Assembly (NCBI GenBank): GCA_024234265.1
Contig: JACKOM010000002.1
Span: forward strand, 1 to 64,000
DNA length: 64,000 nucleotides
Reading direction: 5' to 3'
Source of the DNA: Oceanospirillaceae bacterium
Lineage (GTDB): Bacteria; Pseudomonadota; Gammaproteobacteria; Pseudomonadales; Oceanobacteraceae
How positions within the stretch are numbered: the first letter of the stretch is position 1; each line of letters starts with the position of its first letter. Shown here in pieces: positions 1 through 7,971 of this stretch. The notes under the pieces are model-generated. The model did no database searches and was not told the origin of the DNA. It worked only from the letters and a program-made list of their open reading frames with translations. A program made the translations under genes and the position numbers.

Positions 1-156
1 CTGGCATGGATGCCAGCAAAGCGCCGGCGAAGCAGGACAGGATGTCCCATGGCGCGTGGGCGCAATGACGCGCAGAAAAAATCGGAAACAAGCAGCAGTG
101 TGAGCGAAGGAAGGGTCTGGGAAGTCCTTTCCCAGAAAGAAAAACGGGGTTTAATT
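1..156 (-). repeat. Dispersed ~240-bp repeat, copy A (cut by window edge)
   Basis: This stretch is the reverse complement of blocks at 22546-22795 and 23076-23315 and runs in the same sense as 32491-32731. It carries the shared landmarks of the family: the palindrome CTGGCATGGATGCCAG at the very start, a GGCGCGTGGGCG block, CAAGCAGCAGTGTGAGCG, and the inverted repeat GGGAAGTCCTTTCCC. The end with the AACTTGCTGCGCCGG motif lies outside the window. A short open frame runs through it, but it follows the repeat and not a gene. Positions 157-235 hold no gene; GAACGCAACCGG near 222 recurs inverted at about 22994-23005. Confidence 0.8.
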
Positions 157-235
157 GTCGTTATTTTTTGTCGAGGCATGGCTTTACGGGGCCTTCCTAC
201 TGTGCCCCACTTTGAACGCAACCGGACGTAGTGGC

Positions 236-973
236 TTAATAATCCCCGTACAAACTCTGCAGCATACTCATGGCGGCAAGTGCTGCGGTTTCGGTGCGTA
301 AAATACGTGGCCCGAGCACCTTAGCCTGGAAATTTTCCTGCAGAGCGAGGGCAATTTCTTCATCGGTTAAACCACCTTCCGGCCCCACCAATAAATCACA
401 ACTGCTGATTTTCTGCGGTAAAACCTGCTGCGGGCCGCGGGGATCAAGGGCCCATTTTAATTCACTGTTGCAGGTTTTTAACCAGACGTGTAAATCCCGT
501 GGCTCCTCAATCACAGGTACACGGCAGCGCCCGGATTGCTCACAGGCGCTGATGGCAACCTGCTGCCAGTGGGCCAGTTTTTTTTCGAGGCGTTCACCTT
601 TGAGTTTGACATCGCAGCGCTCGGTCCACAGGGGCGTAATGCTGGTCACGCCTAATTCCACGGCTTTCTGAATGGTGTAATCCATGCGATCGCCCTTGGA
701 AATGCCCTGGCCTAATTCAATGGCGAGCGGACTTTCATTTGCGACAGGGCGGAAATTTTTGATGCTGACGGCAACATGGCGTTTGCCCACATCAGTAATA
801 AGCGCATCAAATTCGCCGTAGCTGCCATTATGTTGCTGGCCATCAAACAGAATTAATTCGCGCCCGGCTTCCATGCGCAGCACCCTGCCCACATGGTTAG
901 CGGCCTCTTCCGGCAACTCAAATGTGCTGCCGTCAGTAATTAGTTCATCAACGTAAATTCTGGGAATGCGCAT
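236..973 (-). CDS. rsmE: 16S rRNA (uracil1498-N3)-methyltransferase RsmE
   Basis: SPOUT-family methyltransferase of 245 aa that methylates N3 of U1498 in 16S rRNA using SAM. The C-terminal trefoil-knot motifs are clear: GPEGG at residues 197-201 and LGPRILRTETA at 220-230. The ISKGDRMDYTIQKAVELG segment around 91-108 is also typical of the family, and the N-terminal part is a PUA-like RNA-binding domain. Length fits the family (E. coli 243 aa). It starts one base after the bioA stop, so it is the last gene of a DUF547-bioA-rsmE minus-strand operon; bioA-rsmE adjacency is common in related bacteria. Confidence 0.95.
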   Translation of the reverse strand: MRIPRIYVDELITDGSTFELPEEAANHVGRVLRMEAGRELILFDGQQHNGSYGEFDALITDVGKRHVAVSIKNFRPVANESPLAIELGQGISKGDRMDYTIQKAVELGVTSITPLWTERCDVKLKGERLEKKLAHWQQVAISACEQSGRCRVPVIEEPRDLHVWLKTCNSELKWALDPRGPQQVLPQKISSCDLLVGPEGGLTDEEIALALQENFQAKVLGPRILRTETAALAAMSMLQSLYGDY

Positions 974-974
974 C

Positions 975-2327
975 TTATCGTGTCGCTAAATCTATGCCGG
1001 CATAGGTCACGCGGGCGAGTTCATCAATCTGCTCCGGGGTAATAATGTAAGGCGGTAAAAAATACACCACATTACCCGCAGGGCGCAGCAATATACCATT
1101 GCGCAGGGCGTATTCAAAAACCAGTTGTCCGCGGCGTTCCTGCCAGGGAAAGGGCTCTTTTGTCTGTTTATTTTTGACCATTTCGATGGCGAGTATCATG
1201 CCGGTCTGGCGCACTTCGGCAATATGCGGGTGGTCACTGAAATGGCGGGTGGCATTCGACATTTTTTGCGCGAGCACTTTATTTTTTTCAATCACATTAT
1301 CATTTTTGAAAATGGATAGGGTTGCCAAAGCGGCTGCGCAGGCGAGGGGGTTTCCGGTATAACTGTGGCTGTGCAGAAAACCGCGCAGGCTGGCATAGTC
1401 ATCATAAAATGCCTGGTAAATATGTTCGTGGGTTAAAACCGCGCACATAGGTAAATACCCGCCGGTGAGGGCTTTGGATAAACATAAAAAATCCGGGCTG
1501 ATATTAGCTTGCTCACAGGCAAACATGGTGCCGCTGCGCCCGAAACCCACGGCAATTTCATCGGCAATTAAATGCACGCCATGGCGATCACAGGCTTCGC
1601 GTAATAAACGCAAATATACGGGGTGATACATGCGCATATTGCCGGCGCACTGAATTAATGGTTCAACAATCACAGCGCATACTTCACCTGCGTGGCGGGC
1701 CAGGGCTTCTTCCATGTGGGCGAACATATTGCGGCTGTGCTCTTCCCAGCTCATGCCATCGGGGCGCAAATAACAATCCGGACTGGCTACGGTAATCACA
1801 TCCTGAATGAGCGGCGCGTAGGTATCTTTAAATAAACTGACATCGCCCACCGCGAGGGAGCCTAAAGTTTCACCGTGGTAACTGTTTTTTAAGGTAATAA
1901 AACGGGTTTTTTGCGGTTTGCCTGTGTTCAGCCAATAGTGGAAGCTCATTTTCAGGGCCACTTCTATGCCGGATGAGCCGTTATCGGCATAAAACACCCG
2001 GTTCAGACCCGGTGGCGTAATAGCGACCAGTTGTTCGGATAATTCAATCACAGGTTCATGGCTGAAACCGGCAAGAATCACGTGTTCTAGCTGGTCTACC
2101 TGATCTTTAACCGCTTTGCTGATCACCGGATTATTATGCCCAAAGGCATTCACCCACCAGGAGCTAATGGCATCCATATAGCGGTTGCCATCATAGTCAT
2201 ATAAATAAATACCGTCGCCTTTTTTAATCGGAATTAAAGGCAGGGTTTCGTGATCTTTCATTTGTGTGCAGGGGTGCCATAAAACGGCGAGGTCCCGCTG
2301 CATCATGCTGTGGTTGTTTTTACTCAT
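975..2327 (-). CDS. bioA: Adenosylmethionine-8-amino-7-oxononanoate aminotransferase BioA
   Basis: PLP-dependent class III aminotransferase of 450 aa that converts KAPA to DAPA in biotin synthesis with SAM as amino donor. The start of the enzyme shows the BioA signature WHPCTQMKDHE (17-27). ADNGSSGIEVALK (114-126), the PLP-phenol region DEIAVGFGRSG (256-266) and the Schiff-base lysine in LCLSKALTGGYLP (Lys285) are all present. Length is slightly above E. coli BioA (429 aa). It begins one base after the DUF547 gene stop and its stop abuts rsmE. No other bio genes lie nearby, so biotin genes are probably split in this genome. Confidence 0.96.
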   Translation of the reverse strand: MSKNNHSMMQRDLAVLWHPCTQMKDHETLPLIPIKKGDGIYLYDYDGNRYMDAISSWWVNAFGHNNPVISKAVKDQVDQLEHVILAGFSHEPVIELSEQLVAITPPGLNRVFYADNGSSGIEVALKMSFHYWLNTGKPQKTRFITLKNSYHGETLGSLAVGDVSLFKDTYAPLIQDVITVASPDCYLRPDGMSWEEHSRNMFAHMEEALARHAGEVCAVIVEPLIQCAGNMRMYHPVYLRLLREACDRHGVHLIADEIAVGFGRSGTMFACEQANISPDFLCLSKALTGGYLPMCAVLTHEHIYQAFYDDYASLRGFLHSHSYTGNPLACAAALATLSIFKNDNVIEKNKVLAQKMSNATRHFSDHPHIAEVRQTGMILAIEMVKNKQTKEPFPWQERRGQLVFEYALRNGILLRPAGNVVYFLPPYIITPEQIDELARVTYAGIDLATR

Positions 2328-2328
2328 A

Positions 2329-3054
2329 TTATTTTTGCCAGCGGTTTAAACGCCAGTCGTAATCCAGGGAGGAAAATGAATCAAAACCTGATAACTCAGG
2401 TTTATACAATCGTAAAAATGGCAGCACGCCGCCATAGGGTTTGAAATCCGCGCTGAACCAATCAAAAATATTGGAAATATACAGGGTATTGTTTTCGATT
2501 TTCAGCCCCTTGGGATTATTCAGAAAAAGCTGAATCTGATCATTCAGTTGCTGCATTAAATCTTCCGGGATATAGGCTTCTGCCCTTAAATCCGGGCAGC
2601 TGAGGGATGCACAGACAATCGCAAAATGAATACCGGGTTCGCCCATTTTGCGCAGCACCTGATGCTCAATAAAATCCAGGCTAACGCTTTCACCATTAAT
2701 TTTGCCGGCAGGTTTTTTCCAGACAGGTGAGAAAAAATTACCAATATCCTTGATGCTATTTTGTGGTTGCTGATCGACCACAAGTTTGATCGCAAAATAG
2801 TTATAGGCATTGATATAAAACGCGAGTTTTTCGATTTTATTCAGCGGGGCAGGGTTGTAGTTGGCGAGTTGCTCAGCAATGGCGGCAAATGCCGGATCTT
2901 TGCCGATAGCGGCGTAATCCACCAGATTGGCGCTTACGCCAAAACGGTGCCCGCTGTGCACGTGCTCGCGTAACAACTGATCATAGGCGCGCCAGTCAAA
3001 AGCGGCTGCTGTCTGGCAGAGAAACAGGCTTAACAATAAAAAAAGGCTGCGCAT
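2329..3054 (-). CDS. DUF547 domain-containing secreted protein
   Basis: Protein of 241 aa with a typical Sec signal peptide (MRSLFLLLSLFLCQTAAA, cleavage near residue 18). The rest matches the DUF547 pattern: KIEKLAFYINAYNYFAI, SLDFIEHQVLRKMGEPGIHFAIVCASLSCP, and a closing WFSADF/FLRLY region. The Cys pair in CASLSCP and the His of IEHQ and IHFAIV are conserved in this family. The biochemical function of DUF547 is unknown. It is first in an apparent operon with bioA and rsmE, with a 1-bp gap to bioA. Location is predicted periplasmic. Confidence 0.85.
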   Translation of the reverse strand: MRSLFLLLSLFLCQTAAAFDWRAYDQLLREHVHSGHRFGVSANLVDYAAIGKDPAFAAIAEQLANYNPAPLNKIEKLAFYINAYNYFAIKLVVDQQPQNSIKDIGNFFSPVWKKPAGKINGESVSLDFIEHQVLRKMGEPGIHFAIVCASLSCPDLRAEAYIPEDLMQQLNDQIQLFLNNPKGLKIENNTLYISNIFDWFSADFKPYGGVLPFLRLYKPELSGFDSFSSLDYDWRLNRWQK

Positions 3055-3096
3055 GGTAGTGCCCCGGATAAAAACCTTACCATGCCAAAAGCGGGC

Positions 3097-4680
3097 TCAA
3101 TTCGCCAGTGAATCCTCAGGGATGTTGTGCTGCAGCAGTAACGCGTTGCCACCGCAGTTAAACAGAATATCCAGCGCAGTTATATCCGGCACATTTAAGA
3201 GATGCAGGCTTGCACCCTGCAGAAGATAACTGCCGCTAAACCCATCGTGAGCCCCATCGGTTTTATACAGAGTGATAGCAAAGGGCATACAGCCTGCGGC
3301 TTGATTAAAACTAAGGCTCAGGCTGTGCTCAGCCAGAGTGCTGCTGGTGATTTTTAAATCCTCTGCCGGAGGTATGGCTTGCGCAGCAGGAATAGTGATT
3401 ACCGACTGCCACTCCGCAGGGAATAGGGTACTGCTTGATGTGACTGCATCGTTTTCGTCAAACCCATATTGCAACTGCATTAACTGGCCTGCGCTTGTGT
3501 GGCCATCCAGAATGATAGAGTTTTGCGCCGTGAGTAGTTTGTCAGAGCTGAAGGTTTCTGGCAGTGCAATATTGCGCAGCTGAGCGTTATGCTGCACCAG
3601 CAGGTCACAACTCGTGTTATGGCAATCCAATACGGCATAACCATCGGCAGTCGTTACGGGAAGTTGTTGTGGCAGGTAAAATTCGCTGCTGACCTCAGAT
3701 TCGGCAACAGGCGTTGCCTGATAGGGTAACAAACGGTAGCTCAGCAGGTAGTCTTGCCAGGTGCCATCTTGTAAGAGGCGGCGTTGCTGAAACAAACCAT
3801 AAAGTTGCCCTTGGCCATCAAATGCCAGAGCCTGCGGCGCAGGGTTAAACCAGTAATCCGCAGCGGGCGCCATGCTGGGTAGCTTCAGCTTGCTCAAACC
3901 ATTTCCGGTAGAAAACTGCAGGGCAAAAACCTCATCAACAAACAACAGGCCATTTGCAGCAGGCAAAAGCGCACCTGGCCGCCCAAGGTCGGCTAGGTTT
4001 TGAGTAGATTCATCAATACGCAGCAAATGGGTATCCAGGGCATAACCTGCATAGGTGGCAGATAACACATGCAGACTGTTATCCATGGCGGCAAAGCCCG
4101 CCAGCACCATGTTGTCTGTTCCCGTATAAATCAGCTGTGGCAGGCCATCTTTGATGCGATACAGCTGCGGTTCTTCATCTTCCATTTGTATGGCGTAATC
4201 CACCTGCCAGGCTGCGCAGCCAGAGGCAGTGGGTTGCAGGCATGTATCCGTGTGAAAGGTACTGAAACGCCTCCCGACCACAAGCAGATTGCCAGTCAGG
4301 TCAAAACTAAGGACGGGGTAAGGGTTGTTAGTTGGGGTATCGGCAAAAATGCCGGGTGCGGTGCAGTTAATAGCTCCAGTTTCAACAGGGTAACTGTATA
4401 GCGCGCATGATTGACTATCTAGTAGGCCGTAGGGGTGCAGAGGATCAGTGCTTATCGTAAGTGAGGTATTATCTGGCCATAAGATAGGAGGTGGAATCGT
4501 AAGAGATAGTCCAACATATTGGATAGATTGAATTTGCTCTGATTGCAAAACAAACGCGATGTTAGAAGTGAGTGTTCCAGCTTGAAAAGCATCTGCTTTT
4601 TTAGGGTTTTCACTTGTCTGATTGTCATTGCAAGCAGTTAAAAATAATGCATAAATAACTGTGGTTAGAAGCCTTCTCAT
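3097..4680 (-). CDS. Large lipoprotein of unknown function
   Basis: I do not recognise a family for this 527-aa protein. The N-terminus is a lipoprotein signal, MRRLLTTVIYALFLTACND, with the lipobox LTAC and acylated Cys17. Asp at +2 would argue for inner-membrane retention by the E. coli Lol rule. The body has repeated short beta-rich stretches of the kind LYRIKDGLPQLIYTG and LLRIDESTQNLADLG, plus several Cys pairs, compatible with a beta-propeller-like secreted domain. That fold guess is inference. It is separated by 42 bp from the DUF547 gene and is divergent from the ligase gene at 4790. Confidence 0.7.
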   Translation of the reverse strand: MRRLLTTVIYALFLTACNDNQTSENPKKADAFQAGTLTSNIAFVLQSEQIQSIQYVGLSLTIPPPILWPDNTSLTISTDPLHPYGLLDSQSCALYSYPVETGAINCTAPGIFADTPTNNPYPVLSFDLTGNLLVVGRRFSTFHTDTCLQPTASGCAAWQVDYAIQMEDEEPQLYRIKDGLPQLIYTGTDNMVLAGFAAMDNSLHVLSATYAGYALDTHLLRIDESTQNLADLGRPGALLPAANGLLFVDEVFALQFSTGNGLSKLKLPSMAPAADYWFNPAPQALAFDGQGQLYGLFQQRRLLQDGTWQDYLLSYRLLPYQATPVAESEVSSEFYLPQQLPVTTADGYAVLDCHNTSCDLLVQHNAQLRNIALPETFSSDKLLTAQNSIILDGHTSAGQLMQLQYGFDENDAVTSSSTLFPAEWQSVITIPAAQAIPPAEDLKITSSTLAEHSLSLSFNQAAGCMPFAITLYKTDGAHDGFSGSYLLQGASLHLLNVPDITALDILFNCGGNALLLQHNIPEDSLAN

Positions 4681-4789
4681 TACAGTAATCCATCACACGG
4701 GCCTTATTAGTGCATAGATCCCTTTTGTGAAAAAGCAAGCTGCGCTGTAATTGCAGAGTCATCCTCCTTGTTGTTTGAAGATTATAAAA

Positions 4790-6007
4790 ATGAAGAAATT
4801 ACCATCCATTGCTGTTTGGGTTTGTGCTGTGTGCCTTATTTTTTATGGAGTGCATTATCAGACATCAAAAACACTGTTTCATTTGTCGAGTCTTATCTCA
4901 CTGATATTTATAATTGGCCAGTATCGATCGAAAAATATCGGCAATATATCTAGAGATATAAAAATATTTATAGGTTTTGTTGTTTGTAGTGCGATAATTA
5001 TTTTTGTGGAGCATGTATTTTTCAGAAATAAAATATCGGATTGGGTTTTTAAGGATTTCTTTTATCCTATAATTATAATTATACCAATACTGATTGTTTT
5101 GGCTTTGGAGGGGTTTGATAAGCGAATATTTCAATTTTCAGCAATTATTTCATTGGTTGTAATGTGTATATATGGCTTGTATCAAACATGGCTGCATGGA
5201 AAGGGGTATCGCGTAAGAGGTGAAGGGAGTCTGCCGCTTATATTTGCCACCAATGTCGCTATGTTGACTGCATTTACTATAATCGTGGCTGCTCATTTCC
5301 GGGAGAACACAAAGCTATTCTTATTGACCTGTGCTGTTAGTGTTATGGGTCTGGTTACAGTATTTCTTACAGGAAGTAGAGGGCCAGCAATAGCTATTGC
5401 AAGCTTTATTATGGTGTCAGGTGTTTATTTTGCTTTTGTAGAACGAGGCTTTAAAAAAATAATAGTTGTTTTGATTATATTTTTTATTGCGACGCCATTC
5501 TTTATAGGTGAAACAAGTCTGGGTGCTAGGGTGCTAAATGGAATTAAGCAATATGAAAGCAAACCTGATGACAAAGCAAATTCCCATGGAGTTCGGATCG
5601 AGATGTGGCGAGGGGCGATCAACTCTCTAGCTGAACATCCCTTCGCTGGAGTAGGTTTCGGGTTGCATCAAAAATATTTTAACGAAAAATTGCAGGTTGA
5701 TCCTGGTTTTATAGCGCCGGCGGCAACTAAGTATATACATTTACATAATGATGTAATTAATGCTGTTGTTTGGTTTGGTATTCCGCTTGGATTGTTATTC
5801 GTATCATTTTTTGCATGGTTGATGTATGTTTTTTCTAAGAGTTTGGCAGGCGGGTTTTATATGCAGGCAGGCTTCGCTGTTGCATATGTATTTTTGGTTT
5901 GTGGCTTGACAAATTCCCCAATGATAAGAGCATCATCTCTGACGCTGATGCTCTTATTGTGTGTTTTTTGCTTGTCTGCAATACCTCAAAAAAATAAGAC
6001 TTCCTAA
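4790..6007 (+). CDS. O-antigen ligase/polymerase-family membrane protein (Wzy_C)
   Basis: Polytopic membrane protein of 405 aa with about ten to twelve hydrophobic segments. The large loop contains GVRIEMWRGAINSLAEHPFAG, then GVGFGLHQKYF and HLHNDVINAVVWFGIPLG. These are the hallmarks of the O-antigen ligase/polymerase (Wzy_C) superfamily, including the H-x-x-N element. Such proteins join or polymerise lipid-linked polysaccharide at the periplasmic face; ligase and polymerase cannot be separated by sequence alone. I place the start at ATG 4790 (MKKLPSIAVW) and not at upstream TTG 4751, which has no membrane character. The gene is strongly AT-rich and lies convergent to the glycosyltransferase operon, suggesting horizontal acquisition. 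Confidence 0.85.
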   Translation: MKKLPSIAVWVCAVCLIFYGVHYQTSKTLFHLSSLISLIFIIGQYRSKNIGNISRDIKIFIGFVVCSAIIIFVEHVFFRNKISDWVFKDFFYPIIIIIPILIVLALEGFDKRIFQFSAIISLVVMCIYGLYQTWLHGKGYRVRGEGSLPLIFATNVAMLTAFTIIVAAHFRENTKLFLLTCAVSVMGLVTVFLTGSRGPAIAIASFIMVSGVYFAFVERGFKKIIVVLIIFFIATPFFIGETSLGARVLNGIKQYESKPDDKANSHGVRIEMWRGAINSLAEHPFAGVGFGLHQKYFNEKLQVDPGFIAPAATKYIHLHNDVINAVVWFGIPLGLLFVSFFAWLMYVFSKSLAGGFYMQAGFAVAYVFLVCGLTNSPMIRASSLTLMLLLCVFCLSAIPQKNKTS

Positions 6008-6011
6008 AGGT

Positions 6012-7052
6012 TTACTTAATAAGTGCCATATAACGTTTCGCAACATTCTCAGCATTAAATCGTTCAATATTGAATTCCATGCGGTCGGGGTAGCACTTTA
6101 AGGCTCGATTGATTTTGGTGGCTAATTGTTGCACATCGCCGACTGGGACTAAGTATTCTTTAAGTGGGCCGGTCATGACCTCACTTGGTCCTGAAGGGCA
6201 GTCAGTTGAAACAACTGGCACATCTAGGATCAAGGATTCAACAAGTACTCTGGGCAATCCTTCTGCTTCAGATGTTAATAGGGATAGGTCTGAGTTTTTT
6301 ATCAGTTTATAAGGGTTTGAATGCCAGCCAAGAAATTCTACTCGCTGGCTAAGATCTAGATCATTTGCTAAGGTCTCAAGTTCATTTTGTAATTCGCCTT
6401 TGCCGGCAAATACAAGTCTGATTTTTTTATCTTCTATGCGAGAAAAAGCTTCAAGTAAATCCCTGTGGCGTTTTCGTGGGATGAGAGAGGCAACATATAT
6501 GGCATAAGGTTTTTCAGGGATATCTCCATCTTGTAATGAAAGGCTGCGGATTTCCTCTATCTCAAATGGATTGTTAATTGTTATGATGTTTTCGGGTTTG
6601 CATTTCAGATTTTCAATCAGGTCATCGCGAATGCCTTCAGATAATGCAATAAGATTTTTTGCGGAAAATTTCTTAGCTAGTTTTCGCTTCTTACGAATTA
6701 TGCTCCAAAACTTCCATTTCGGATCACGTATCCAGGCTGTCGGAGTTATGTGCACAGAGCAGAATTTATTTTTTGCTATCGCTGAATCATAGAATTCACC
6801 ACGGCTGGAAACAAATAAATCGAGATCTAATCTTGTTGTAATAGCTGCAATGCTATTTCGTAGTTCTTTCTTGGTTTCGCCATTAACTTTAATTAGTGTT
6901 ATATCTTGTGGGAGGGTGTAGTCGCCGGCATCATCTAAAACAAGTAGGTAAACCATATTGCCGAGCTTTTGAAGGTGCTTGCAAAGGGTTATTATTGTTT
7001 TTTCTGCCCCGGCGCCATTTAATGAGCCTAATAGAAAAGCAATTTTTTTCAT
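6012..7052 (-). CDS. Glycosyltransferase family 4 (GT-B fold)
   Basis: 346-aa GT-B glycosyltransferase. The N-terminus shows the glycine-rich loop of GT4 enzymes, MKKIAFLLGSLNGAGAEK. The C-terminal half has YAIYVASLIPRKRHRDLL, RLVFAGKGELQNELE, VEFLGWHSNPY and the nucleotide-sugar-binding signature SEAEGLPRVLVESLILDVPVVSTDCPSGP, including the E-x7-E motif. It probably transfers a hexose to a lipid-linked or LPS-core acceptor at the cytoplasmic face. It is the last gene of the minus-strand run from 13780 and starts one base after the upstream GT2 gene. Base composition is AT-rich like its neighbours. The sugar specificity cannot be read from the sequence. Confidence 0.9.
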   Translation of the reverse strand: MKKIAFLLGSLNGAGAEKTIITLCKHLQKLGNMVYLLVLDDAGDYTLPQDITLIKVNGETKKELRNSIAAITTRLDLDLFVSSRGEFYDSAIAKNKFCSVHITPTAWIRDPKWKFWSIIRKKRKLAKKFSAKNLIALSEGIRDDLIENLKCKPENIITINNPFEIEEIRSLSLQDGDIPEKPYAIYVASLIPRKRHRDLLEAFSRIEDKKIRLVFAGKGELQNELETLANDLDLSQRVEFLGWHSNPYKLIKNSDLSLLTSEAEGLPRVLVESLILDVPVVSTDCPSGPSEVMTGPLKEYLVPVGDVQQLATKINRALKCYPDRMEFNIERFNAENVAKRYMALIK

Positions 7053-7053
7053 T

Positions 7054-7971
7054 CTAGTTCTTCTTTATTGAAATAGTGTTGCGATAACTTTCTTTTGAGA
7101 TGACACCTAGACGGCAAAGAGTATCAATGTCATTTTGGGATAATAAAAACTTCTGGAATTCATCCCTTAGTTTGCCCTCATCATACAATCTTACCCAGCG
7201 GCGGTAGTGATCACCCATACGCGCATTAGTGGTTTCAATCAGGCGCTTACGGTTGATTATGTTACGTTCAAATTGCTCATAACTGCGGATAGGGAAGTGA
7301 ATGACTTCAATATCGGCTTCGTCGCGTTTGCTGATCAGGCGCCATACATGGTTTGCTCTGTGGTTACCACCTTTCAGGCGGAACAATCCATAGGGGTTTA
7401 CGATAGCTTTGGGGCTGATTTTTACCAGCAGCATGGATACAGCATCCTGCTTTAACTGCGCTGATTTATCATAAAAGATGGGGTTGATAACTTTTAAATC
7501 GCCATCCCAATACTGATAACCCGGCTGCATGGCCCTGTCGTCCAGTGCCATATTATAACGACGCACTGTTACAACTGAATCTTTGCGGCTGAAATAAGCC
7601 CTCAAATCACAGCCGTTTTTAGGGATATAAAATTCATCAGCATCATTGCTGATGACCATGTCAGCACCCATTTTATCTCGCGCATAAAAAGCCAGTTCGG
7701 TCATCCATTTTGCCTGCTGATAATCCTGTGCAGGCTGATGAATAATATGGATATTTATACCTTCATCTTTTAGCTGTTGTAATAAGTCGAGCGTGCCATC
7801 GGTCGAACCGTTATCCATTACGGCAAACCCATCTACGCCTAAGTTGTGGTGTACCCGGATATTGTCGGCAATAATGTCGGCCTCATTTTTCACTAGCAGG
7901 GTCATAATTAGACGTATGGGGCCGCGATTTTTTGCTCTGTGTATTAGAAAATGTGCAAATTTATGGAGCAT
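7054..7971 (-). CDS. Glycosyltransferase family 2-like protein
   Basis: 305-aa GT-A type glycosyltransferase of the Glyco_tranf_2_4 kind. MTLLVKNEADIIADNIRVHH (residues 23-42) and GFAVMDNGSTDGTLDLL are its nucleotide-binding half. VISNDADEFYIP carries the acidic DxD-like metal-binding motif. The C-terminal region (residues ~200-260) has HFPIRSYEQFERNIIN, often seen in this subfamily. There is no membrane segment, so it acts in the cytoplasm or peripherally. Its start overlaps the end of the acyltransferase gene by 11 bp, indicating translational coupling. Acceptor and donor are unknown. Confidence 0.87.
   Translation of the reverse strand: MLHKFAHFLIHRAKNRGPIRLIMTLLVKNEADIIADNIRVHHNLGVDGFAVMDNGSTDGTLDLLQQLKDEGINIHIIHQPAQDYQQAKWMTELAFYARDKMGADMVISNDADEFYIPKNGCDLRAYFSRKDSVVTVRRYNMALDDRAMQPGYQYWDGDLKVINPIFYDKSAQLKQDAVSMLLVKISPKAIVNPYGLFRLKGGNHRANHVWRLISKRDEADIEVIHFPIRSYEQFERNIINRKRLIETTNARMGDHYRRWVRLYDEGKLRDEFQKFLLSQNDIDTLCRLGVISKESYRNTISIKKN

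Noticed and set aside
10..231. Open frame of 73 aa with an Arg-rich start
   Set aside because: It follows the dispersed repeat; the same frame appears in other copies (22436-22654 and 23005-23223, minus strand) and is broken in the copy at 32491-32731, so it is not a conserved protein.
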